DNA of 24,994 nucleotides from assembly GCA_964468375.1 (NCBI GenBank), contig CAYXUW010000013.1:1-24994 (forward strand). The letters are read 5' to 3'. The DNA comes from CAYXUW01 sp964468375. GTDB taxonomy: Bacteria; Planctomycetota; Phycisphaerae; Sedimentisphaerales; Anaerobacaceae. The translations under genes were made by a program, and so were the position numbers. The notes beneath the pieces were generated by a model, which saw nothing but the letters and a program-made list of their open reading frames with translations, searched no databases and had not been told where the DNA came from. This document shows positions 14,100 through 23,000 of this stretch, piece after piece. Within the stretch, counting starts at the first letter, position 1, and each line of letters starts with the position of its first letter.

Positions 14100-14347
14100 T
14101 TTTCACCCCTCGCCTGTTGCATAACTTCAAATTCTTGTTTGGAAGGGCAGCCTAATTCAATCCACTTCTCAATATCGCTTAAACGCCATCGAATTGCACC
14201 AACTCCCACTTTTACAGGCGCGCATATTAGCCCTGCGCTTCTCATCCTGAAAACTGCACGCTTACTCAGCGATAACCTTACTCCCACCGCTTGAGCTGTT
14301 AGTAATTGACAGTTTTGGTTTTTGGTTGCTTTTTGTGTCTCAGACAT
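14096..14347 (-). CDS. AlpA/excisionase-like helix-turn-helix protein
   Basis: 83 residues from ATG 14347 (MSETQK), chosen because GGAGG lies 8 nt upstream; a TTG five codons earlier would sit inside that ribosome site. The core is a MerR-like winged helix of the AlpA/Xis type: LLTAQAVGVRLSLSKRAVFR, then MRSAGLICAPVKVG, GAIRWRLSDIEKWIELG. The W-R-x-S-D-I-x-x-W end is the family mark. Such proteins act as recombination directionality factors or activate integrase expression in P4-like satellites and islands. A pair of 15-bp direct repeats lies just upstream (14452-14486). It is the first gene of the early operon with the cysteine-cluster and initiator-like genes. Confidence 0.8.
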   Translation of the reverse strand: MSETQKATKNQNCQLLTAQAVGVRLSLSKRAVFRMRSAGLICAPVKVGVGAIRWRLSDIEKWIELGCPSKQEFEVMQQARGEK

Positions 14348-14451
14348 TCTATTTGCCTCCAAAAAGTGTTAATAAATGTAATCCAATACTTCTGGAGAGC
14401 ATGTTAGGACAATTGAAGAAATGAAAAAGATGTTAGATTCCAAGATAGAAC

Positions 14452-14486
14452 GAGTTAGTATAAGATAGGCTGAGTTAGTATCAGAT
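14452..14486. repeat. Pair of 15-bp direct repeats upstream of the AlpA-like gene
   Basis: GAGTTAGTATAAGAT (14452-14466) and GAGTTAGTATCAGAT (14472-14486) differ at one base and are 20 bp apart, so they lie on the same face of the helix. The minus-strand reading of the first holds TATACT. It fits an operator or excisionase site; the surrounding 14348-14512 gap has no gene. Confidence 0.6.
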
Positions 14487-14512
14487 TATCAAGTAAAAGT
14501 TAAGCGAAATTG

Positions 14513-16291
14513 CTATTTTCTTACCTTTTCGAGAACATGTTTCGGTAAAAGACTGGTATCAAAAATATAAGTTTGTCGGTTAATTTGTATGACTCTAAGT
14601 AATCCTTTGTCAACCATAGATCTTACTTTCTTAGCAGTCATATCTCCTCCCCAATATTGAGCCATCCGACTCAAAGACAAAGGAGGAGTCCTCTGCTCGC
14701 ATGGTATTTCTTTTTCTATTTCGCCTGTTTTACTTAGTTTTGCTTTTGTTAGCTTTTCATGTAACTTCTCAAGGTCTGCAATAACTTCAGGTCTTGAAAG
14801 GTCATCCAGCAGCTTCCTACAAAAAACCTCTTTGCCATCAGCGACCATATCAAGATATTCCAAAGCTTTTCTGGTTTTTCTTCTTTGACTCTCAGCCTTA
14901 TTAAGAATTTCATAGGTCACATCAAATGGAGAAAATATTTGCTTTGCTGTCTGCAAATCTTCTTCCGTCCTATTCGACTTTTGCCAGTTCTTTAATACTT
15001 TTATTATTTTCCTCAAACGCTCCAGTTCTGTTTCGGCTGGTTTTGGAGCTAAATCCGCTTTTACGTGCTCAAAGGCTAGTTCAATCTCAGTTCTAAATTC
15101 ATCACCGGAATCATATTCTTTCTTGAGGTTCCAATGGCTTATTTGCTCCCATATCAAATTAGCCCATTCTTTATTCCAAAACTCAAGGCCGTCATATATT
15201 TTAGAGCTTTCCAATGCTTCACCATGAATAATAGCAAGTATAATATATTCGAGCATCAGTCTTTCGGTTCCATCAGGCTCTCGGCCTGTTGGAGAAAACA
15301 TATAAGAAGTGATTGAATCTACAAAGTCATATATCCATTCATCAGGATTAAGTGGAAGCGGTGGTCTTGCTTCTTTATCTCGTAATTGATGGTCAGATTC
15401 AGCTGCTTTTTGATATTGTTCAAGGGCCTTACAATATTCATCCCGCTTTTCATAGAAAAGGATTATTTGTTGCTGAAACTTGGATTTACTTTCTGGTATG
15501 TGAGTAATCAATTTATCTACTTTTTTGGCTATTTCCAAAAGAAATTTTTTATGCTCCCGTTCATCCATCCCTCCCGCATTTATCGATGGTTGCAAGCTCT
15601 CCGTGTGAATAGCTTTAACATGATCAAGTGCTCGCTTAAGCTGCGACAGTTTCTCTTGTGGAGTTGCAGGTTGATAAAGCAGGTTTGGTTCACTATAAAG
15701 ATAGTGATAGTACTTCCAAACCTCTTCGCGAAACTCGTCTCTTCGAAACCATTTCCCTTTGTAGTCGGCAGAAATAATCTGCGTGTCAGTAGGCGTCCCC
15801 GAATATCGAATCTCGTAGTCGTGAATAACCGCCAGCCGAACATACTCACACATTAGCTTTTCATTTTCATCTGGCTTGCGTTGTAAACTTGCATTTCCAA
15901 AAATTCCAAACCAAAGTAGAGGATTCACTGGCTCGACTGGTCTGCGGACAACACCTATACCGACGTTAATGAACGAATTGTCATTATGGTTTATCTTCAC
16001 CCACCCTTCTGGCGGAGGACATAGTTCAACCATCGGCGGCCACTCAACAAACCCATCTGACCGCTTACGTTTCCTCGTCTCTGGTATGGTGAATTTCCCT
16101 TCATCTATCGCCTTTTTAATATTTTCAAGCGATTGTTCGTATGGGTGAAGGGCCTCTCCGTATTCCTCGGCCATTTTACATAAACGGTCGAAATGTTCTG
16201 TAAACCGTGCTCTAACGCCTGCGTCTATTATAAGCTTGTCAACTTGATTCGCTATTTCGTGGACAACCTCTTGGTGATTATCATTTTTCAC
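14513..16291 (-). CDS. Unknown protein with tandem internal duplication and C-terminal winged-helix-like end
   Basis: 592 residues from GTG 16291. I do not recognise a family. Two copies of one domain are clear by eye: HEIANQVDKLI (11-21) matches LEIAKKVDKLI (252-262), EEYGEALHPYEQSLE (42-56) matches DEYCKALEQYQKAAE (284-298), and EKLMCEYVRLAVIHDYE (144-160) matches ERLMLEYIILAIIHGEA (343-359); both copies end in an EHVKA-like or DHVKA stretch. Copy one has a Pro-rich insertion (70-125) absent from copy two. A helical linker (420-525) leads to LSLSRMAQYWGGDMTAKKVR, SMVDKGLLRVIQ and an INRQTYIFDTS wing, which looks like a DNA-binding winged helix. No catalytic motif or membrane segment is visible. 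It lies 45 bp after the 112-aa gene, last in the helicase/methyltransferase operon, and could be its regulator, sensor or specificity partner. Confidence 0.8.
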   Translation of the reverse strand: MKNDNHQEVVHEIANQVDKLIIDAGVRARFTEHFDRLCKMAEEYGEALHPYEQSLENIKKAIDEGKFTIPETRKRKRSDGFVEWPPMVELCPPPEGWVKINHNDNSFINVGIGVVRRPVEPVNPLLWFGIFGNASLQRKPDENEKLMCEYVRLAVIHDYEIRYSGTPTDTQIISADYKGKWFRRDEFREEVWKYYHYLYSEPNLLYQPATPQEKLSQLKRALDHVKAIHTESLQPSINAGGMDEREHKKFLLEIAKKVDKLITHIPESKSKFQQQIILFYEKRDEYCKALEQYQKAAESDHQLRDKEARPPLPLNPDEWIYDFVDSITSYMFSPTGREPDGTERLMLEYIILAIIHGEALESSKIYDGLEFWNKEWANLIWEQISHWNLKKEYDSGDEFRTEIELAFEHVKADLAPKPAETELERLRKIIKVLKNWQKSNRTEEDLQTAKQIFSPFDVTYEILNKAESQRRKTRKALEYLDMVADGKEVFCRKLLDDLSRPEVIADLEKLHEKLTKAKLSKTGEIEKEIPCEQRTPPLSLSRMAQYWGGDMTAKKVRSMVDKGLLRVIQINRQTYIFDTSLLPKHVLEKVRK

Positions 16292-16331
16292 CCGTCAAAT
16301 CCTCACTGTCAACTGCTACTCGACACACCAA

Positions 16332-16707
16332 TTATTTTATTGGCCAGTCGGTGCCCATGCGATGAAAACCCTTTCCAGTTCGCTTGCATAAAAGGCGTCG
16401 CTGTCCTCATCTGGCCTTTTTTGGCCGAGTTCTTTGGCCAAACTGAAAAATCCTTCGCCAGGCTGATGATCCTCTTTGTGTACGACAACCGCTGATAAAA
16501 GAGGGCGTCCTTCTTCATATTCCTCAGTACTAATTTCACCAAGAATTTTCCCGAGTTCGACTCGATGAGATGGATTATCCATAGAAAAATTCAAGAGCCT
16601 ACCAACCTCTGCATAATAAACAACCCTCCGGTTTCTTGCTGCTTCTATGAGCATGTCCCGAATCCGATCTTTCATAGTATCCCTCTTATTTTATTGGCCA
16701 GCCGGTG
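16332..16707. repeat. 22-bp near-identical repeats at the 3' ends of two adjacent genes
   Basis: Positions 16332-16353 and 16686-16707 match at 21 of 22 bases (core TTATTTTATTGGCCAG). Each covers the 3' end and stop of a minus-strand gene: the 112-aa gene and the methyltransferase gene, read in different frames. The unit is 354 bp apart and encloses the 112-aa gene. Confidence 0.8.
16337..16675 (-). CDS. Small protein of the helicase/methyltransferase operon
   Basis: 112 residues, ATG 16675 with an AGAGGGA ribosome site, 10 bp after the methyltransferase stop. The sequence begins with a helical, winged-helix-like part (MKDRIRDMLIEAARNRRVVY, YAEVGRLLNFS), then ELGKILGEISTEEYEEG, the strand RPLLSAVVV and PGEGFFSLAKELG. 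I recognise this as a widespread small family with a conserved R-P-L-L-S-A-x-V-V then G-x-G-F-F pattern, but know of no assigned function. The layout faintly recalls the DNA-binding half of alkyltransferase-like proteins, without the PCHRV active-site motif; that likeness is weak. Its last residues (PTGQ) come from the repeat shared with the methyltransferase 3' end. Confidence 0.85.
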   Translation of the reverse strand: MKDRIRDMLIEAARNRRVVYYAEVGRLLNFSMDNPSHRVELGKILGEISTEEYEEGRPLLSAVVVHKEDHQPGEGFFSLAKELGQKRPDEDSDAFYASELERVFIAWAPTGQ

Positions 16708-19700
16708 TGGGCGGTGATTACTTCGTCAATCTGCTTCATGATTTTGATGGTTTCGTTCAAAGCAACCACTATTTTATGATAATGCTCAATGTCTTCGGCA
16801 GATAATTTTCTGCTGGCTTTCTTGCGGTCATATAGCCATTTGTAGCAAACTTGGTAGCCGCCGATATGAAAGTCCCAGACCTCTTCGGGCAGGCTGTCAA
16901 AGTATTGAGTTTTATTGATAAACAGTTTGCCTTTGCCGTTCTTTACATCTTTTAATTTCTTGCCAGTTTCGCCCACTTTGGATACTAAATTATCACCTTT
17001 AACTGGAAAAGTTGTAATATGGTCATTTAACTTATCAGATTCCATTAAGTGCAGAGCCACAAGTTGGTTGCCTAAGCTAATAAGCTGTCGGAATAAATCA
17101 ATATTGCTCGTTATAGGAACGCGAGGAAAATCTATCTTCAAAAACTCGACATAACGCTCTCTATATGTCGTACTGTGGAAAATAGAATAGATATAATTCA
17201 GTATATCTTCTGGAAAAATCCCCATGGGTAAACCATGTGGTTTGGATTGGGGTAATTTTAGTGATGCAGATAAAGTTTTTAGAAAAGCATGAATAAAGTT
17301 GGGATGTCGTGAAGAAGCATCTTCATGTAAGTCAAGCTCATCATATAGATATAAAGGAAAAACTTGCATAGAGTCTCTTGCATTATCAAGAATATGCAGG
17401 TCGCTGATATCTTTGGCAACAAAAAAGTAACCACAACTTATTTGCCGATTCAGTCTTGTAGAAACTAAGCTGACATTCGCTCCCATGAGCATGTGTTTCA
17501 TCAAGTCAACTCGTGAGTCACCGCGGACTATTATGTGTTGAACAGTGTCAAGTGGATAGAAAGTATAACGAGTGTCAAACGGCCGGTATGCCACTGGTCG
17601 AATAGCATCTTGAGTAGTAACGTCAAAAAACCTTTGCTTGTCTCTAAGTTTCCAATCCTTAGTCTCTGTCAGATTATATTTCTCACACAAGTCTAAAGAG
17701 TCAAGACGTACAATATCTTTGAGCATCTGTACTACACTCTCGGTGGAGAAATGACTTTTGATTAATAGATTGTCCTTGCGAAACTTGACGCCTGTTTTAA
17801 AAAGCATAAATATTTCATTGATTCCAATATAGTTGAGATATTCTGCTTTAAAGCTAAAGTCTTTGTTACAAAAAAAGAAATAAGGCGGTTCTGGCTTAAC
17901 GTGACTCCAATTAACATCAGTGACAGATCGCTTTAAAAGATGTTTGTATTTTTGAGAACGAGTGCCGTAATCGTCATAATACAAGACATTGGCATCCTTT
18001 TGTTTGTTTTTCAAAAGAACTGAAACAGATACACCTTGCTGGATATCAAAGACATTTTCATCTTTGCTTCCATCAGACGCACTTTCTCGAAGTTTTGTAC
18101 TACCATGTAAATTGTACAAAAATATTTTACTGAAACTCTTCATTAAGCTATGACGCATCTGCCGATGCGTTACTCCGTCAAGAAAAGAATTATTGCTAAT
18201 CATGCCTACCACACCCATTGTAGAGCAACTTATAACAAATTCTGTCAATCGCCAGAACTTCACATAATCATCTGAGAGAGTATTGACATTTATTTCAGTG
18301 AGACCTTCTTTATATGGTGTGATTAGATTTGAAATCCAAGGGCCTTTATTGGACGAACTAATACTGTAGGGTGGATTACCAACAATGACAGTAATTAGAA
18401 CTTCACTTTTCACTCTATTTGCAGCTTTCGCTTCATGTGCAAGTGCCGGAGCAGTTTGTTCAAAATATCCTGATATATCTTTTGGTTCCTCAAGAGTATT
18501 TGTAAGATATATTCTCGCACGTTCATCAGATCGAAAACGGTAACCAGTCTCAAAGAGTTTTAGGCCGATTTTCATGTGGGCAATGGCGTAAGGCGCCATC
18601 ATCAGCTCAAAACCATAAAGCCTAGGAAGAAGATGTTTAGGAACATATTGATTCCACAGATTTACAAATTCAAGCGGTAAATGACCTTGGTCTTCCCATT
18701 TTTTATACATAGCTCTTTTGATTACTTCGACGACTTCTACAAGGAAAGTACCCGTACCTACCGCGGGGTCAAGAATCTGGACAAACGGCTCATTTTCTGA
18801 TATAGGCACTTCTTCTATCTTGTTGGTTTTAGGATTTTTGATGCTGATTGTAGGAAGCTTCATTTCAGGGTGTTTCTTTAACATCTGGCCCCAGGTTGTG
18901 GTGTCTGCAAGACCATCCTCCAGACCAAACTCTTTTTGCAAAAGCTCATGGACTGAGCGAACGATAAACGAGACAACAGGTTTGGGAGTATAGAAAACAC
19001 CACGCTTAACTTTTTTCTTGGCATCATATTGTTTAAGAAAATCCTCATAGAAATGGACTACCGGGTCATGCTCAGGATTTTTGTCGTCAAAATCGCTTTT
19101 AACCGCTTTCATATTAGCAACATTCAGAATGCTTACAACATCGTTAATACCAAGCTCATCAAAATCTATTTTACCCTTACGGCCTCCGATAGTAATGAAA
19201 GTTGATAAAAGGTCCTTAAGGAAGGGATTTGAAGAGGGTATCATTTCGCTTAAATCACCAGCATCAATTCCGACACTGCTTGAGCATCGTGCTGAAAATA
19301 AACCATAAGTAACGGTCTGAGCATACATATCAGCGAAATCATCTTCCTTCAAATCGTGAATCAGGGTCTTTTGAAATGCTTTGTAGAGCTTACGAATAGA
19401 GCCGGTTTCTGATTCAAGTTTCAGTATTGCATTCACCCGCTTACGAATCTTGGTTGCAAGAGCAGCCATTCGCTCAGCCAGCTCTTTCGAGGTAGTAATG
19501 ACTTCTCGGTGTTCGAGAGTGAATGCCGAAGACCACTGCTCTCGCCATTGTTTGTGCGTTAGTGCTGAATCGAAACGGAGTTTGCCAAGCTCATCTGCGC
19601 ACTGGTCCATATGAAGCGGGGTATCCTGAGTGTCCCATCCGATAACTTTTAATGAAGGAAGTTTTGTATCCTCCTCGTCTTTGAAATGAGCAAATGTAAT

Positions 19701-20090
19701 CGCCCGTTCGTCTTCTTCGCCATAGGAGGATATAAAAAGAAGGTCATGCAAGTTCCATGCTGCCTGTTGCGGTTTATTTGCGCTGGTTCGTTTCTTCAGG
19801 ACAAGTGAACGCAATACACGTCGCAGCACAAGAACGGGAAGCCGCTTGGGTTCAAAATTAATAAAGAATATGCCCCAGGGCTGATTAGTCACAAGTGGAC
19901 GTAGCTGCTTAATCTCTTTTATCTTAACCGCTATTTTCGGCTCAAGGCCAAGCTCTTCCGGCTGGTAATCGAAAGTTAGTTTATCGAAGTCGTCTGATTC
20001 AATAGGCCAGTCGAGGTCTTCCCGTAAATACTTTACAAGCGATGGAAAAGTTTTTATTGACCGCAGTTTTTCAAGCTGAGCATTATCCAT
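16686..20090 (-). CDS. Type ISP-like N6-adenine DNA methyltransferase with target-recognition domain
   Basis: 1134 residues. Residues 1-200 are an N-terminal domain (PWGIFFINFEPKRLPVLVLR, WNLHDLLFISSYG) with no nuclease motif that I can assign. A helical coupler follows (LYKAFQKTLIHDLKEDDFAD, then YAQTVTYGLFSAR). The gamma-class methylase has motif X at GVFYTPKPVVSFIV (364-377), motif I DPAVGTGTF (441-449) and motif IV NPPY (572-575). From about 735 lies a Type ISP/LlaBIII-like recognition domain: FMLFKTGVKFRKDNLLI (762-778) and RPVAYRPFDTRYTFYP (831-846). There is no helicase in this protein, unlike true Type ISP enzymes. It starts one base after the PLD-helicase stop, so the two are surely co-translated. 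It would mark host DNA and supply the target specificity for a restriction complex. Confidence 0.93.
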   Translation of the reverse strand: MDNAQLEKLRSIKTFPSLVKYLREDLDWPIESDDFDKLTFDYQPEELGLEPKIAVKIKEIKQLRPLVTNQPWGIFFINFEPKRLPVLVLRRVLRSLVLKKRTSANKPQQAAWNLHDLLFISSYGEEDERAITFAHFKDEEDTKLPSLKVIGWDTQDTPLHMDQCADELGKLRFDSALTHKQWREQWSSAFTLEHREVITTSKELAERMAALATKIRKRVNAILKLESETGSIRKLYKAFQKTLIHDLKEDDFADMYAQTVTYGLFSARCSSSVGIDAGDLSEMIPSSNPFLKDLLSTFITIGGRKGKIDFDELGINDVVSILNVANMKAVKSDFDDKNPEHDPVVHFYEDFLKQYDAKKKVKRGVFYTPKPVVSFIVRSVHELLQKEFGLEDGLADTTTWGQMLKKHPEMKLPTISIKNPKTNKIEEVPISENEPFVQILDPAVGTGTFLVEVVEVIKRAMYKKWEDQGHLPLEFVNLWNQYVPKHLLPRLYGFELMMAPYAIAHMKIGLKLFETGYRFRSDERARIYLTNTLEEPKDISGYFEQTAPALAHEAKAANRVKSEVLITVIVGNPPYSISSSNKGPWISNLITPYKEGLTEINVNTLSDDYVKFWRLTEFVISCSTMGVVGMISNNSFLDGVTHRQMRHSLMKSFSKIFLYNLHGSTKLRESASDGSKDENVFDIQQGVSVSVLLKNKQKDANVLYYDDYGTRSQKYKHLLKRSVTDVNWSHVKPEPPYFFFCNKDFSFKAEYLNYIGINEIFMLFKTGVKFRKDNLLIKSHFSTESVVQMLKDIVRLDSLDLCEKYNLTETKDWKLRDKQRFFDVTTQDAIRPVAYRPFDTRYTFYPLDTVQHIIVRGDSRVDLMKHMLMGANVSLVSTRLNRQISCGYFFVAKDISDLHILDNARDSMQVFPLYLYDELDLHEDASSRHPNFIHAFLKTLSASLKLPQSKPHGLPMGIFPEDILNYIYSIFHSTTYRERYVEFLKIDFPRVPITSNIDLFRQLISLGNQLVALHLMESDKLNDHITTFPVKGDNLVSKVGETGKKLKDVKNGKGKLFINKTQYFDSLPEEVWDFHIGGYQVCYKWLYDRKKASRKLSAEDIEHYHKIVVALNETIKIMKQIDEVITAHTGWPIK

Positions 20091-20091
20091 T

Positions 20092-23000
20092 TCAGCTTAA
20101 CTCCATCCATACCTTGAGAGTCGGTTTCACGCCTTGAGGGGCCTGAACCTGTTTGAGGTAACTGTCTTTAATGTGTTTCTCAACTGACGCTCGGATTTCC
20201 GATAGTGTTTTTTCCTCAACAGACCTGTAACGTGGTGTATTTGGTTTGCATCTAACAAAATCGATTATATAACTTGGCTCTTCGATGATTTTTTCAGTTA
20301 CCAAATCATATAAATACCACCTTGTAAACCCGGCTTCCTCAGTCCATTTATTTATATCTTTCGCCGTATCTTCACTGCTTGCTGTTCCAGGGGCTGGCAA
20401 GGCATAGCAGAAAAATACCGCTCGGCTTCCAGCGTTGGGGTGCTGCTTTCCACTAAAGACTTTCCGTGGCAACACCTTCAAAGTATCCTCAAGGCCGGAG
20501 TTATCAGCAAGTAATTGCTGGTACTCCAAGTGCATTTTTTCCAAAGATGTTGTAGAACCTTCATAAATGTGAGTGAAATCCTTAAATGCTTCGTAATCAT
20601 CTTCCGGTCGTAAAAGCTTCTTGCCCTCGATACCGAACACCTTTGAAATCCGCAGTGTTTTGTGTGAAACTTTGCTGTAGAGCCGAAGAAGATTATCAAG
20701 CTCGTCGGGAGGTAGGAAATTCCAAAAAATTACAGTCCCACGACTGTCTTTTAGCTCCGGACGGTCTTTGAGCATCAGTTCCTCGATTTCGGGATTCAGC
20801 CGTCTATCGACACGACCTATCCTTTGCATCAGCCGGACAGGGTTCCAGTGCAGGTCATAGTTGATAAGACGAGTTGCATCTTGTAGGTTCAAGCCTTCAG
20901 ATAAAACGTCGGTAGATATAAGAATGTGAATCTCCTCATCGATTCCTTCAAAGAGATTGCCTTGCGGTGGGCGATTGTAGTATGGAGCGAAGGACCTGAT
21001 AATTTCCGTGCGGTCTTTTTTGCTTGCGCTGTCAACTTCATCCACCCCCGTAAATCCAGCTTCTATTAATTGCTTCTTTATATAACGAGCCGTAGCCATA
21101 AACTCTGAGAAGATTAAGACCTTTTGCTCCTTGAGAGCTTCGTCCTTTTTTAGAAGCTTAATCAAGGCTTTGAGCTTATCATCGTTAGCAGGTTTGAAAC
21201 GTTTAAGCTCTTTTAGAAAGTCAATTATCTGGTCCAAGTCGAGATATGTTTCGTTCAAAATCTCGTCAACCTTATATTCGTCCGGTGAAAGCTCCTCGAT
21301 TTCAGCGAGCATTTCATCATCGATTATGTCCTCGTCCTGCTCCCCTTCGCTTTCTTCTCCAAATAGCTCAAGCTGGTCTTTCTGAACAAACCCGATTAGT
21401 TCAGCATGTAATCTCTTCCACCTTTCAAGACGATGTTTAGCAGCATCAGTATTGCTATGTTTTGTGACCCATGCTAATAATCTTATCATCAGCAACTCAC
21501 AGGATAATTCAAAGGCACGTGCAGAACTTTCAAATCGTTTTAAGAATTGAATCCTAATTAAACTAACAACCTGCTTTTGCCGGTTTTCAATAAAAGCCCT
21601 CTGTTGCTTTTCCATGTCAGGCCCGATGTAATATGCAAGGGGGTAATACACAGCAAGTGCAAAAAGCGGTTTCTCTTTTTCAAATGCTTTTTCGACCATT
21701 TCCAAGAGACGCCCGTATGTCTTACGTAGTTGGTAATCAGCAACTCTCGGTGGTTCGCGCTTGGGGAATATGACTTTCACCCCACCGTGTTGTTTCTGGC
21801 TTTCCTTAACATAAGCCCGACTACGCTGAACAACAAGAGCACGGAAAAGGTCATCACTCCAGAGAACCTGTTCAGCTTCCGCCTCGTTCGTCTGAATGTC
21901 CATACCACTTTCTTCTTTGGCTGCCAGCACCTTCTCCAAAGCTTTTTCCAGTTTTCTAAAATGCCCCGGTAATGAATGTATCCCCAATGGCGCAGCACTA
22001 AAACGGTCTGGTTCCTGTCGAGAGAATAACTCAATCATGTGCTGCAAATCCGTGAGACGGTTGTTCACTGGAGTAGCTGTCAGCATGTAAACGGTTTTAC
22101 CTTCACAAATGTCGTACAACCGCCAATATCGGGAGTTAAATTCGCCCGCTTCACCTTTTAAGCCGCGATTACGGAAGTGATGAGCCTCGTCAATAATGAT
22201 AACATCTGCCATTTCCTTCAAACGTTTTAGTCGATACTCCCAATCCCCTCCACGCAGTAAGTCCGTATGGTTAAAAATGGCTAAATTACTAAAATCACCG
22301 GAGAGGTAATCGAGGTATCGGCGGAGGTCTCTTTCCCATACATCATATCTTGCGGCTTTCGGCACAAAAAGAGCAACCCTTTTGCGGTCATACATTATCA
22401 GCCGCTCAATAAGCATCATCCCGACATACGTTTTGCCGAGTCCAACCCCGTCACATAAAAAAGCACCGCCATATTGAGCAGCTATTTTCATCAATGCCTG
22501 GTAGCCCTCTTTCTGGTATTGGTCGAGAATCTTATACATACGGGAATTGGCAAGTTCCCATTCACCAGCAGTTAGTTCATGCCCACGGAAAAATTCTTGC
22601 AAAGCTTTGGCATAAACGATAAATGGAGAGTACTCTTTTATGTGTCGTTCGATAACCGTTAATATCTCAGGCGTAATATTTTCTGCTTCTCTCCAATACC
22701 TTTCAAACCATTTTTGAAGCGTTTCGACTTCGCTGCGGACTTGAATATTAAGCTCTACATTTTTAGTTAGTCCTGGGACCGTGAAATTACTGGAGCCGAC
22801 AAGCGCAGCCGAACCCACAACTGCCGCTTTAGCGTGAGTTATATATGCCTTCGCATGGAATTTTTCTTTTGTATAAGCTTTACACTCAATCTTACCTTGT
22901 CGCAGGGCTTCAATAATTGCAGGGACTCCCTTTAAGAAATCATTGTTCTCCTTTTCCTTTTCAATACTTGAATCAAGTGTCTCTTTGGCACTTGCTGTTA

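Noticed and set aside
16309..16542. Alternative minus-strand frame overlapping the 112-aa gene
   Set aside because: It lies in another frame of a recognisable conserved protein and has no motif or good start signal.
16553..16566. GTTCGACTC inside the 112-aa gene as a possible second attachment site
   Set aside because: Only 9-10 bases match the T-loop of the tRNA and it lies within a conserved coding stretch, so chance is the simpler view.
18718..18993. Plus-strand frame across the methyltransferase motif I region
   Set aside because: It is a mirror of a strongly conserved catalytic region on the other strand and has no ribosome site.
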